Position numbers and translations under genes: made by a program. From positions 13,311,501 to 13,375,500 of the forward strand of contig CM068585.1 in the NCBI GenBank assembly GCA_035048485.1: a DNA stretch of 64,000 nt. Reading direction: 5' to 3'. This DNA comes from Pteria penguin. Its lineage: Eukaryota; Mollusca; Bivalvia; Pterioida; Pteriidae. Within the stretch, counting starts at the first letter, position 1. Every line of letters begins with the position of its first letter. This document shows, in pieces, positions 23,056 through 33,147 of this stretch. The notes under the pieces were generated by a model. It saw only the letters and a list, made by a program, of their open reading frames with translations. It made no database searches and was not told the DNA's origin.

Positions 23056-23240
23056 TTCCGTTATTTCGTTATGGCGCCCGCCATAACGAAATGCTTCGTC
23101 TTTTCACCTTCGTTATGTCGCCCCACCATAACGAAAAAAAAAAAGAAAAACTCGGATGTTATGTTGTTATGTCGCCGCGCCATAATGACATATGTCTTTT
23201 CGTTATTTTATGGCGCTATGTCGTTATGGCGGGGCGATAA
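23056..23240. repeat. Cluster of CGTTATGGCG direct and inverted motifs
   Basis: A perfect 13-bp palindrome with a 4-nt spacer (ATTTCGTTATGGC / GCCATAACGAAAT) at about 23065-23094 is followed by further copies of TTCGTTATGTCGCC, CCATAACGAAAA, TTATGTCGCCGCGCCATAAT and TGTCGTTATGGCGGGGCG. Confidence 0.8.
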
Positions 23241-24331
23241 AACAAAGTCATTTGTTATCATTAAAAAAAAATAATAAAATTACAAAATTCTTCCTTGTAT
23301 TCTCTATATTGGCATATTTTGCACATTTGCTTACGGTACTGAAGTGAACGATTTATATCCTCTTGGCCTCATGTTTATTAGGAATGAACTCTATCGATTT
23401 GTCTTTCAATTGTCGCAATTGTTTTATTGTGCCAAAATTTCTTAAATACGTCCAGAAAAATACCAATATCTATGATATTTCACTTGTGATGCCATTTTAA
23501 AATGTTAATTTGTTTTCTTTCTTTAATTTTACGCAATTAATCGGTAAAATATATTTCTCGTGTCATTCTCTATAATAAACGGTGTTCCAATTTTATTTTT
23601 GTACATGTACTTGAATTTTAACATCTACATATAGGAACAGTCACATTTCAACGTTGAATTATGACCCGGGTCATTATTCAACGTTGAATTATGACCCGGG
23701 TCATTATCCAATGTTAAATTATGACCCGAGTCATATCTATGTTAATATACTTCGCAATATCTGAACTCTTAACCTACTTGTCTTTGATCAAATATATGCG
23801 TGTTTATGTCGATTTGATTTCACGTTGAATTATGACCCTGGTCAATATTCCACGTTGAATTATGAGCCGGGTCAATATTCCACGTGGAATTTGGACCTGT
23901 CGGCGGATTTTTTATCCGTGGAATTTCGACTCAAATTGGTGTCAAAATTCAACAGCGTGATCAAAATTCAACGGCCAAGGCGGGTCATAATTCAACGAAA
24001 AATCCATTGAATATGGACCCGGGGTCAATATTCAATGGGAGGGTCCAAATTCTATCTTACACCGGCCCAAATAATGAAAAACATTTAGAAAAAATTGAGG
24101 TTACACGGCGCTTGAATGCTTCATTTAAACGTTTAAATCATATCGCAACTAAGGTACTTGTGGCTGCAAAGCATGAAACATTGTCTCAGTCACAAATTAC
24201 ATGTTTCAGTCGACTACAAAATAAACTGTTATTCTGGATGGAATTATCATATCAAAAGATGTAGAAATGCATTACTTTCAGTATTAGATACGGATCCAAC
24301 AATTTTAGAAATATGGCAAACATGGCTTGTT

Positions 24332-24337
24332 TTTATT
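24332..24337 (-). promoter_or_regulatory. Polyadenylation signal AATAAA of the Mab-21-type gene
   Basis: AATAAA on the minus strand lies about 70 bp beyond the stop codon of the 660-aa frame, at a normal distance for a 3' UTR. The same hexamer is kept in copy B at about 35407. Confidence 0.5.
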
Positions 24338-24405
24338 TAAAAAGTTAGATAATGAAAATAGAAATGTCGGATCAAAGGGTCCTCGAACTCCTATATCCTA
24401 ATAGA

Positions 24406-26388
24406 TCAGTCTCTGCTATTTATATTCTTGTGGAAAATTTCATAAAACAATGTCGCCAAGAGCCACAATGATGAACTTCCTGATTTATGTGTTTTCGCTG
24501 AAGCTGAAAGTGCACGAAATGAACTTTTATAATCTCCTAACATTAAATAGAAATATCCCCTGATATCTGTGTCAATATGTGGCAGTCCTCCTTGAACGTT
24601 TCTTCTTGTTCTCGTAAATTTCTCCAATGCCTTTGACATAGAAAGCATGTCACCTGTTTTCATATAGCATGTGAATTCCAGGCAGTACATATACACTATA
24701 GGCGAAATAAATACTGTGCGACCGTCAATTAAGAGGTACTTGATGAAATTCGGCACAACGCCGATTTCAATTGGCAGAAAAATAACATCTAATGCAATAT
24801 AATCAGCCATGACTTGTTGTAAAGATGTGTCAGTGATCGTGTAGGAATCATCAGTGGGCTCCTCAACATAATGCCTATCATAGAATGAATAATGGACGAA
24901 ACGAGTTGGGTCTTTTAATTGCAAAACTTGTAATGTCTTTAGAGTGTCTGTTATATTGCCTTGATACCACACTGCTGTAGCCAACTTCAAATTTCCAGCA
25001 AATAAATCACAAAGACTTCCCCGTGTCAACATATCTATGGCACTGGACTTTGAACACCGATCTGCTAGTGTCCTTTGCTTTACAAGGTTTGCAAACTTGA
25101 TAGATCCGGTCGTGGAAAGCAACGTTCCTTGTAGCTGTCTGATCAAATTCTCATCAATACCTGAGTGTTCCAAACTCTCTATATGTGAAGCAAATATTGA
25201 CTCTATATCTTTTCCATCTTGACCTTGTGCATGTGCATGTATGATATGTCTAGATAACGATAGTGCAGCTATAAATATATGATGCTGGAAAATTACGTTC
25301 CGTTTGAAAAAAATATTTTTCATCTGTAAATACTTACATATAAGAGAATCTATTTCAAGCGATTCTATAAATAGAACACATTCCTTTAGGTCACCATTGT
25401 CCTTCCCATCAAACATATTATTCTCTCTAATGAAGTAATGTGGACACTTTCCAGATTTCATGTTCTGTACCAACCTTTGAATGCTGATATGAAAACATTC
25501 TGAGAAATTTTCAGGTGTCCAAATCGATACTGGAGTATCTTCTACCACCCAGAACATGATTGATTTCAGAAAATATGAACATATCAGGTTTGGGAAGCGC
25601 TTTTCTATCTCTGACGAATGCAGTAATTTTAGAGCATCTAGACATAATATTTGAGTTCCATTTAAAGACGTCGTTAATATTTTTTCTGCAGCCGTAAACG
25701 AAATTCTCCATTCTAGATCTCTTTTGTGTAGATCATTAGAATAGCCTATGGGAACAAACGTACAGTGGGTGTTATGGATTTTCTCTACTGTTTCCTGACT
25801 TGGCCACTGGTTTTTACGTGTTCTGCGATACCATTCTGTAGCAACTTGTGGCCAGTGATCACACGGGACACAGAATGCCAGATCGATGTACACATCTCGG
25901 CATTCTTTGCCGAAAGTATGTCTTGGAGCTACGCATGGTCCATGGATATTTCCGGGATCCTTTAGTTTTCCTCCATAATTCTCGAAAAATCCAGGAACCG
26001 ATGCCTTGGCTAAATTTATGAATTTTGAATTAGATAAGAACCCTTTTTTGTCACAGTATGACGAATTCTTGGTCAGTTCGGAAATATTTTTTAGTGCAAG
26101 ATTACAGTAACCCGCATGACATTTATTTTCAACCAGTTTAAACATGTGCTGCCTTGAAGAAGTGCTTTCTTTGTCAGTAACGATAAAATTTTGAATGACA
26201 AAAATGAGATCTGTGTCCGAACTAGAGCTATTAGTACCATCAGCGCGACTTCCAGCAAACACGATTGGAAACCGTATAAGGTCTGAAAACGTGAAGTCCA
26301 ATAATTTGACACGCTGATTATGTCGAAAACTCTTCTTGGTTTGCTGACTTTCAACTTGTCGGCATACGTCTTGCCACAATGACGTCAT
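24406..26388 (-). CDS. Mab-21 domain nucleotidyltransferase-fold protein (cGAS-like), 660 aa
   Basis: A single open exon of 660 codons. Residues 43-65 are the nucleotidyltransferase core: VFAGSRADGTNSSSSDTDLI, with GS at 46-47 and the metal-binding pair D58/D60. The third Asp of the family is probably D169 in DVYIDLAFCVPCDHWP. Residues 226-330 carry the Mab-21 C-lobe signature: EWRISFTAAEK, CSYFLKSIMFWVVED and CPHYFIRENNMF. All three acidic positions are present, so catalysis is possible. Known cGAS-like receptors of this fold make cyclic dinucleotides in innate immunity, but many Mab-21 proteins have no demonstrated activity. Residues about 340-660 form a helical, TPR-like tail of unknown function. 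No signal peptide or membrane segment is obvious. The ATG overlaps a TGACGTCA palindrome. A near-identical broken copy lies at 35481-37461. A 5' non-coding exon is possible, since TTATTCAAG precedes the ATG. Confidence 0.85.
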   Translation of the reverse strand: MTSLWQDVCRQVESQQTKKSFRHNQRVKLLDFTFSDLIRFPIVFAGSRADGTNSSSSDTDLIFVIQNFIVTDKESTSSRQHMFKLVENKCHAGYCNLALKNISELTKNSSYCDKKGFLSNSKFINLAKASVPGFFENYGGKLKDPGNIHGPCVAPRHTFGKECRDVYIDLAFCVPCDHWPQVATEWYRRTRKNQWPSQETVEKIHNTHCTFVPIGYSNDLHKRDLEWRISFTAAEKILTTSLNGTQILCLDALKLLHSSEIEKRFPNLICSYFLKSIMFWVVEDTPVSIWTPENFSECFHISIQRLVQNMKSGKCPHYFIRENNMFDGKDNGDLKECVLFIESLEIDSLICKYLQMKNIFFKRNVIFQHHIFIAALSLSRHIIHAHAQGQDGKDIESIFASHIESLEHSGIDENLIRQLQGTLLSTTGSIKFANLVKQRTLADRCSKSSAIDMLTRGSLCDLFAGNLKLATAVWYQGNITDTLKTLQVLQLKDPTRFVHYSFYDRHYVEEPTDDSYTITDTSLQQVMADYIALDVIFLPIEIGVVPNFIKYLLIDGRTVFISPIVYMYCLEFTCYMKTGDMLSMSKALEKFTRTRRNVQGGLPHIDTDIRGYFYLMLGDYKSSFRALSASAKTHKSGSSSLWLLATLFYEIFHKNINSRD

Positions 26389-26454
26389 TGCGCCAATACC
26401 CTTGAATAAAATGATAAATAGTCGTGTTAATATTGATGTATACTTATATGTTGA

Positions 26455-26727
26455 TTGATTGATAATTATTTTACGTCACTCCACGATTATTTCACGTATA
26501 TGGTGACGGCATCTGCTTGATGCATTGTATACAAATTTAGACCTTTGCAACGGACCCACCCGAAGCAGTGAGGGATCTTTAACGTGCCACGCCTACCGTG
26601 ACACGGGACCTCGGTTTTTACTGTCTCATCCGAAAGACAGAACACCGGTGTGCCCAGGGCGGGAGTCGAACCCGGGACCTCTCGATCACGAGATGAACAT
26701 CTTATCCACTAGGCCACACCGGCTTAT
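26455..26727 (-). mobile_element. SINE S1 copy, 70 bp upstream of the Mab-21-type gene
   Basis: Best-preserved S1 copy with 37535-37807. The minus-strand head is GCCGGTGTGGCCTAGTGGAT, then GGTCCCGGGTTCGACTCCCG (B box), then the S1 body, ending at ATCAATCAATC-type tail repeats. Its 3' end points towards the gene on the same strand, so it occupies the proximal promoter or 5' UTR region. Confidence 0.9.
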
Positions 26728-26775
26728 AGTTATATGTACATTAGTATAATTGTTATAGTGTTTAATATTTATTAT

Positions 26776-26849
26776 GTTTAAACTTAGTCGCAAGTAGTGG
26801 CCCTATATGAATTATTCATATAGGGCCACTACTTGCGGCTAGTTTAAAC
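26776..26849. repeat. 74-bp near-perfect palindrome
   Basis: Arms 26776-26812 and 26814-26849 (GTTTAAACTTAGTCGCAAGT ... ACTTGCGGCTAGTTTAAAC) pair with one mismatch and one gap around a single centre base. Weaker pairing continues outward (ATAATTGTTATA / TATAACAATAT), suggesting a folded MITE of about 160 bp. Copy B has the same at 37857-37930. Confidence 0.85.
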
Positions 26850-27048
26850 TTAATTATAACAATATAAGTTTAAACATAAACATAAAGTGTAACATAGTTA
26901 TAACCTATATATTTAGATGTGAACCAAAGTTGATGTTCGCATTTACACGGACGAAATATAAATGATATTTTGTTCATTTGAATATATAAGTTAGAGGAGC
27001 GACTTGATCAACATCGTCCTGAAGAAGGACCAAATTTACTAAGGCCTC

Positions 27049-27052
<4 letters not shown>

Positions 27053-27080
<28 letters not shown>
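27053..27080. repeat. Poly-C/poly-A homopolymer tract
   Basis: About 18 C followed by A runs; copy B has a longer version at about 38132-38173. Such tracts are prone to assembly length error. Confidence 0.9.
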
Positions 27081-27084
<4 letters not shown>

Positions 27085-27139
27085 CAAACAAACAAAAACA
27101 AAAACAAAAACTTGACTTATATACCTGTATTATTGAAAC

Positions 27140-27330
27140 ATCACCCAGTGTGAAAACGAAGCAGGGAATGATCCTTTACGTGTCGCGAGTTTTAAGTTGT
27201 TTTGTGACACCGACGGATCTTGGTTTTTAATGCCTCGTCTTAAGGTCAGGGCACCAACAGGTCACCGTACGTAGGGACTCGAATCTGGCACTTTTTGGTC
27301 ACGAGAACAAACATCTTACTAACAGGAAAA
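27140..27330 (-). mobile_element. Old, diverged S1-like SINE
   Basis: Landmarks CGAAGCAGGGAATGATCCTT, ACACCGACGGATCTTGG, TAAGGTCAGGGCACC and GGGACTCGAATCTGGCAC line up with S1 in order but are strongly eroded. The same copy is present in duplication B at about 38220-38412. Confidence 0.55.
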
Positions 27331-27803
27331 GTTAAGAAAGTGTTAAATGTATCTGTCGTGCATCCGGCTGATATTAGATGTAACTTGATTTTGGATTCAA
27401 GTAAATCTTTAATTCTACTTCTATTATTCTTGATTAATATCAAAACTGGGAAGAATGTTGTTGTGTAGGGAAAGTCTTCTCTTCCGCTCCTTTTTTTTCC
27501 TTTTCTACTTCGATCAATGAGATTAGTTTTACATTTGAGATATATACATATGGCAAATCACGTATAACATTTAGTTAAAAAAGATTTGTGTTTTTCTTAA
27601 AGTCTTGCCATCTCAAATTCGCTCCTTTCCTTATGGCTGTTACACTTTAAAAAATTATAACCGAAACATGTAACACCACTCTCGATGTTTAGTAGATTTA
27701 GTCTTTTAAAACACGATCAGGAAATTCGCCAACCAACCGACCACTTGTATTACCAGTAAAATATACTATTCTTACCTTTTATGTGCGTTCCAACGTGCAA
27801 TTC

Positions 27804-27985
27804 ACCAAGGTCTTCCAGCGTCGGTGGTGGTTCACCAAGATTCTACCATCATCGGTAGTGGATTAACCAAGATTATGTCAAGGTCGGTGGTTTGTTCACC
27901 ACGATTCTGCCGGCGTCGGTGATCGGTTCATTCAGATTCTGCCAGCGTCGATGATTGGTTCATTAAGATTCCATGAGCATCAGTG
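27804..27985. repeat. Minisatellite, about 32-bp unit, five to six copies
   Basis: Diverged units of the form CACCAAGATTCTGCCAGCGT followed by CGGTGGTGGTT. The same array is in copy B at about 38885-39072. Confidence 0.8.
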
Positions 27986-28207
27986 ATAAGATATCTACAG
28001 CAATACCAAGTGTGTCAACATAGTTAGGTACTACTTAAATGTAGAATCGCGATGAAGAGAAAGAAGGCATCGCCGAATGTTCAGGGATAGCCTTTTAATA
28101 CGTGTGTACAAATCCCCTGATTTCCAAAGTCAGAAAATTTCCAAGTCAGTTTCTGAGATGACATCAGTTCTAAATTTTCATTTCAATATCAAGCAGTATG
28201 ACATCAT

Positions 28208-28402
28208 CATGCGCGGATCCAGAAATTTTTGTCAGAGGGGGTCCAACCAAAAAAGGTAATTTTTTCTCTTAGACGAGGGGGGGGTGGGGGGTTTCCAACC
28301 CCAAAAATGCCCAAATATTACCTTTGTTTGGTAAAATTTTCGGATTCCAGGGGGGGGGGGGGGGTCCAGACCCCCCTAACCCCCCCTCTGTATCCGCGCA
28401 TG
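28208..28402. mobile_element. 195-bp MITE present only in copy A
   Basis: Ends CATGCGCGGATCCAG and CTGTATCCGCGCATG are inverted repeats, flanked by CATCAT at 28202-28207 and 28403-28408. Copy B has the uninterrupted site (GACATCATGTTAAAA, about 39281), so this is a true insertion after, or lost since, the duplication. It is rich in G and C runs. Confidence 0.85.
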
Positions 28403-28540
28403 CATCATGTTAAAAATACACATTCCATTATTGATACTTGGCATTTAAATTATCACGTACTATATATTAACTGATATTTATAAGGAGTGTGCACTCGTCT
28501 AAAGTCTTTTTTTCCGTTGACGTGTATGATTGCTTGAAAA

Positions 28541-28722
28541 ACATGCTCGGATCCAGGAAATGGGATTGGGTGGGGACCGTTCCTGAAATTTTACAAAAAT
28601 TCAAGTTTTTTATTTTTATTTTCGCTATAACATAGGTGAATTTACACCTAACGACATAGTTGCCTTCTCTCTTAGATATTGTGTCTGTAAGAGACTCTGA
28701 AAGTTTCTGGATCCATGCCTGA
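28541..28722. mobile_element. Related MITE present in both duplication copies
   Basis: Its ends CATGCTCGGATCCAGGAAAT and TTTCTGGATCCATGCC are inverted repeats related to those of the 195-bp MITE. Copy B carries it at about 39419-39594. Confidence 0.6.
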
Positions 28723-28918
28723 ACAATTGAACAGGAAATGCTTTACCTCATGGGATGTGATTCATAAATTATTTCTAAAACAGGGTCAAGTGCCTTCTAT
28801 CTTGGTGCTATCTTGGTGTGTGTGGGAATATGTTAGGCATTTGGTCATATCTTTTGTACGATATCTTTGTGGGTGCAACTAACCAAACTGGAGACACTCT
28901 TTCGAGCACCTGCTGATG

Positions 28919-28996
28919 TAGTTACGACTGCAACGGAAGAGCTATTTTGTCCCGTCTCGATGGGACAAAATAGCTCTTCGGTTGCAGTCGTAACTA
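28919..28996. mobile_element. 78-bp hairpin MITE with a 9-bp target duplication
   Basis: CTGCTGATG lies at 28910-28918 and 28997-29005. The element is almost all stem: arms of 35 bp (TAGTTACGACTGCAACGGAA ... GGTTGCAGTCGTAACTA) with one mismatch and an 8-nt loop. It contains GGGACAAAATAGCTC, echoing the GAGCTGTCCTAATGGGACAAA start of the 13.3-kb repeat block. Confidence 0.85.
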
Positions 28997-29009
28997 CTGC
29001 TGATGTGTT

Positions 29010-30190
29010 CCACCCTTTGATGGATCTAGCCAAAAATAACCACACTTGCAGGGGATCATGAATACTTCATTCGTGACATCAAATTAATTGTTTCTGTTTT
29101 ACGTCTGTATAATGCTTTTCGTACATACTAGTGGATCAATTAAAACAAGAAAATCTATTGACGCAAGCATCAAAGTTTCGGGCCGTAACCAAATTGTTCA
29201 CTGACTTATATTTCCATTTCTATAGGTTTCGACCTACCTATAGTGTACAGTTGTTTAAACACCATTCTCTTTTTTGACTTTATGTAATAAGCTCAGTACA
29301 AGTTTGATTATGATATGTTCCTAGAAGTAATACTGTAATTTGAAAAAAGTTAAATTGTGATATTTGTTGGTTATGATTGAATAATATTTGAAAGGATAAT
29401 GCCCCTTCATACTGAAAAATAGCATCCTAAAATATCATGAAACTACTTTAAAACTATTAGCAAGTCAATTCTTAGCACGTGGCCCTTAGTACTTAGTGTG
29501 TAATTTGGCGACATGTATAATTGTTTTGAAAAATAAAAAAAGTCATTGCTCCCAAATACGATGTCGCTTGCCATATGTTTACTCATAAACTTGACCTTGA
29601 ATATGACCTTGACAGTCTCAGTTTGACCTTCGGCTCTCATCGTAATAAATCAATCCTGCAAGTTTGATTTGAAGTATAGATGTTTAATACTAAATTATGA
29701 CCAATAATGTGAAAGCGTGACTGACAGACGAACAGATGCAATTTCGATGAAATCTAGATATGAAAGCAGTTTTAAGGAAGGAGTAAGCATCTTCTGTCTA
29801 GTTGTGCAGGCAGGAAAGTCATGGCACATTATACATGTCTAGTTATCAAAGACAGACAAAATGACAGTAAAGGTTAATGCTATGTGTTCATCCATTTCAT
29901 GCCAAGTATTTAAAACACTTTGATTGAAATAAACATAATGTATTGATGAAAATCACTATGTGTTAGCTAGGGCAAGTGTAACACACCAAGTATGTTGAAA
30001 GTTCATTTCTGTATTCTAAATTTCTTACTGATACTTGAATATGATTAGAAATGATATACAGATCAGATGAAAAACTTTTCTCTAGGAAAACACTTACAGA
30101 AACAATAGAAAAAACTAAACATTTGACTAGCATGCAAGATTTATGGTTATTCATTGAAATAAATAATGTTATCAAAACTTACAAAACTAA
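29010..30190. other. AT-rich stretch, no gene seen
   Basis: Short frames only. A TGACCTTGAATATGACCTTGA stretch near 29592 resembles the 145-bp repeat family at 13-15 kb; otherwise nothing is recognisable. Confidence 0.45.
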
Positions 30191-30195
30191 ATTAA

Positions 30196-33135
30196 TCCAA
30201 AAATTTAAAAACAAATAATTCTTACAGAGCTGTCAATTCTATACGCAGAGGGTATTCTAAGATTAATAAGTGCAACGCCAAGAAATGTCTTACTTGCCAT
30301 CATTTAAACTGCAAGTCCAATATTGAATCTTCGGTTAATGGAAATATATTTAACACCAAATTAGACAAAGACATAGATTGAAATACTGCCAATGTTATAT
30401 ATGTCATCACTTGAGAAGCTAGAGGATGTGGGGCTCAATATGTCGGGGAAACTTCTCAAACTTTGAAACAACGTTTTCGAAATCATTCCTATAAAATTCG
30501 TAATAATTCACGACGTAAATACCAGAATTTTCTTTATAACCACTTTAATAAATACCAACATAATATTGACAATGTGAAAATAACTCCAGTAGAAAATATC
30601 TCTAAATTACCAGGTGATACGAAATCAGATGTTAAAAAACGACTTTTGGAAACCGAGCTCTACTGGATTAAACAACTACAAACCCCATACCCTCTTGGTC
30701 TCAACGACCAAATATATCGACAAGGTAATATTTCTTCTCGTTATAATAAGATCAATATTTTTACATTAAGACATAAAACTATTAGAAAACGTAGGTCACA
30801 TGGTCGTCGTCGTAATCGTAACATCAGAAAACGTAATCGTTTAAATAGGTCATTAAACGATCTTCTATTTATCGCAAAAAATAATAGCCGTCATGAACTT
30901 TTGCATGCACTATCCTCTATTCCGGTAAATAAATTGAAACCTATCCTGGACGAAGCTGATCTTCGAAGTTTACGCAATTCTGATTGATATAAACTCAATT
31001 TGATTATTTTATTTTCATATAATAAACTCTTTCCTCGTATTCCGTCTCTTCCACCCAAGCAGCAATTTCTCAAAATTAAATTTATTAATAAAGGCTTCGA
31101 TCTACTTAACATTTCTAATATTTTCCGTGATCATAGAGTCACATCTAAAATCCCCCAATATTTTGAGAAATTAGAACCTCCACTTATTTGTTACCAGTAC
31201 AAAAAGCCTATAAGAAATCTTATTTTAAATTATTATAAAGTCACATCTAACCCTGATGTTTCAGACTCTATTCCTTCGTCGTGTTCTTGTGAAAATTCTA
31301 AATATGTTTATAAACTGGCAGGTCATGTTATTACTGGTGACCTAAACTGTATTTCGGACAAGAAATTGCGCACCCTTTTTGGAAAAGGACCTAAATATAG
31401 GTTACCGTCCAGGATAGATTTCAATAAATGCCGTGACGTTATAGAAGATGCTTTAACTACATATTGTAAACGTTGGTGTAAAAAAGAACAGGTAAATGTT
31501 CATGCTCTTAATGATTGGAAATTCGAGATTTTAAGAATTGTCGGTATCCGTATTAAGAACTTTACGGAAAATCCGCATTTATTTCAACAGCCTAATACAT
31601 TGACGACAAATTCTATTAAAAAGAAGTTAGCTGACTTACATGCTAAATATGTCTTTGTTCCCGCTGATAAAGCAGGTAATAACATAATAGTTGTTTGAAA
31701 AATATATTATATTGAAGTACTTAAAAACGAATTAAACTCCACTCATACATATGTTGAAAGCCCTACCTCAAAAGAGAGCACCTTGCACGATCACCTCATG
31801 ACCATGTCCGACTTCAAAATTAAAACTGATAAATCTGATCTACCAACCATGTATTGGCTCCCAAAACTATATAAAAGTCCATATAAATCACGTTTCATAT
31901 CTAATTCTAGCCACTGCTCTACTACGGTACTATCGAAACATATTACATCTGCTCTAACTGCTATAAAAGATCATATTATCAAATATTGTGATGTCGCATT
32001 TCATAACAGTAACATCAATTACTTTTGGTCGATTAAAAATTCTCATGAAGTTATAGACAAACTTCTTTCGCTAAATTTCAAAGCGACTCAAATTTCTACA
32101 TTTGATTTTTCTACACTTTATACATCTCTGCCTCATGATTTGATTAAAAGCAAGTTGCTGTCTCTTATACAATGGTGTTTTCACAGAGAATCTAAAACGT
32201 ACATATGTAATTCCAATAACTCTGGATTCTTTTCCAACAAACAATATACTTCATATAAATACTGGACTTGCAAGGAATTATGTAAAGCACTAGATTTTCT
32301 CATGAATAATATTTTTGTGCAATTTGATGGCAGGATATATCAACAGATAGTTGGGATTCCTATGGGTACTAACTGCGCGCCTCTGATAGCAGATTTATTT
32401 CTTTATTGTTATGAGAGGGATTTTATGGTTTCTATTCAAAAATCAAAACGTTTTGACCTCATTGACAAATTTAATAATACTTGCAGATATCTGGATGACA
32501 TTTTGGTTATCGATAACCCTGAATTCGAACAATTTATATCAGAAATATATCCACCAGAGCTCACATTGAATAAAGCTAATACTTGAGATAAATCTACACC
32601 TTTCTTAGATTTAAACATCAAAATTATCAACAACCTAATATATACTAATATTTATGATAAACGTGAGGATTTTGGATTTCCTATTGTAAATTTCCCTTAC
32701 TTGGATGGCGATGTCCCTCGACTCCCATCATATGGTATCTATATATCTCAATTAGTTCGATTTGTCAGAGGCTGCACCGATGTTTTGGACTTTCATAAAC
32801 GAAATTTACAAATTACTACTAAACTTTTAACTCAGGGTTACAGATATCACAAGCTAAGAAAAACATTCGGCAAATTCTTCAGATCTTATTCAGAACTTCT
32901 ATCTAAATTTGGAAATATTTCTTTTCAACAGTATGTATCCAATGGAATTTCCCATCCTAATTTTTACGGTGATCTCGTATATAAACTAAGGAAAGTAAAA
33001 GGCTCCGATAACGTTATTTTATCATGTAATAAAATAGTCAAACGTCTCCTAAATAGACAATATGATATTGAGATCATCAAAAAGACTATAGGTCTTGTAT
33101 TTGGCCCCTCTACAGCCTTATGCAGACTTACTTGA
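30196..33135 (+). CDS. Naiad endonuclease-reverse transcriptase with five in-frame UGA codons (probable selenoprotein)
   Basis: One frame is open for about 980 codons except for TGA at 30379, 30412, 30985, 31696 and 32584; no TAA or TAG occurs in it. Domain order: a Cys/His cluster (KCNAKKCLTCHHLNC, about 30268-30312); GIY-YIG endonuclease (VIYVIT, AQYVGET at 30433-30453, catalytic-type R in LKQRFRNH, E in LLETELYWIK); a basic linker; the CxC motif CSC at 31282-31290; then Penelope-type reverse transcriptase with FDFSTLYTSLP (32101), GIPMGTNCAP (32353) and YLDD (32488-32499). The UGAs at 30379, 30412 and 31696 stand where relatives carry Cys. With the SECIS-like stem-loop after the frame, UGA is best read as selenocysteine. 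No in-frame ATG exists before the endonuclease and a TAA lies at 30193, so the N-terminus is missing. Near the end the frame may shift (see findings). The protein would nick DNA and copy its own RNA; this copy is probably immobile. Confidence 0.85.
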
Positions 33136-33147
33136 ACGTTGCACGCT

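Larger units (their letters stand above)
21820..24068. mobile_element. 2.25-kb non-autonomous TIR element (GGGCCGG ends)
   Basis: It starts GGGCCGGCTCGTGG and ends ACACCGGCCC, with AAAT at 21816-21819 and 24069-24072 as a candidate 4-bp target duplication. Both ends hold arrays of short blocks in opposite orientation: ATTGAATTTAGACCC, TTGAATTATGACCCC at left and AATTCAACGGCC, GGTCATAATTCAACG, GGGTCAATATTCAATGG at right. The interior is mosaic: a (CTGT)n tract at 22170, a tRNA-like segment at 22.8 kb, CGTTATGGCG palindromes at 23.06-23.24 kb and GTTGAATTATGACCCGGGTC repeats at 23.65-23.9 kb. No transposase is seen. Confidence 0.7.
20714..28794. repeat. Segmental duplication, copy A
   Basis: It begins at TTACCTAATATACTTTTGG (also 34002) and ends at CAGGGTCAAGTGCC (copy B 39664, CAGGGTCCAGTGCC). 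The two copies are in direct orientation with only scattered substitutions. Copy A is 8.08 kb and copy B 5.66 kb; most of the difference is a 2.25-kb element reduced to a scar in B and a 195-bp MITE absent from B. Neither end shows inverted repeats, so this looks like segmental duplication and not transposition. Confidence 0.9.

Noticed and set aside
24158..24340. 60-aa plus-strand frame conserved in both duplication copies
   Set aside because: Conservation follows from the recent duplication; it lies over the 3' UTR of the minus-strand gene and has no recognisable features.
26525..26749. 74-aa frame ending in GRESNPGPLDHEMNILSTRPH
   Set aside because: It is the plus-strand reading of the SINE S1 tRNA-like head, a common artefact in mollusc gene sets.
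30196..33135. Reading the Naiad as an ordinary decayed pseudogene cut by stop codons
   Set aside because: All five internal stops are TGA in one uninterrupted frame and a SECIS follows; ordinary decay would also give TAA/TAG and frameshifts in the domains.
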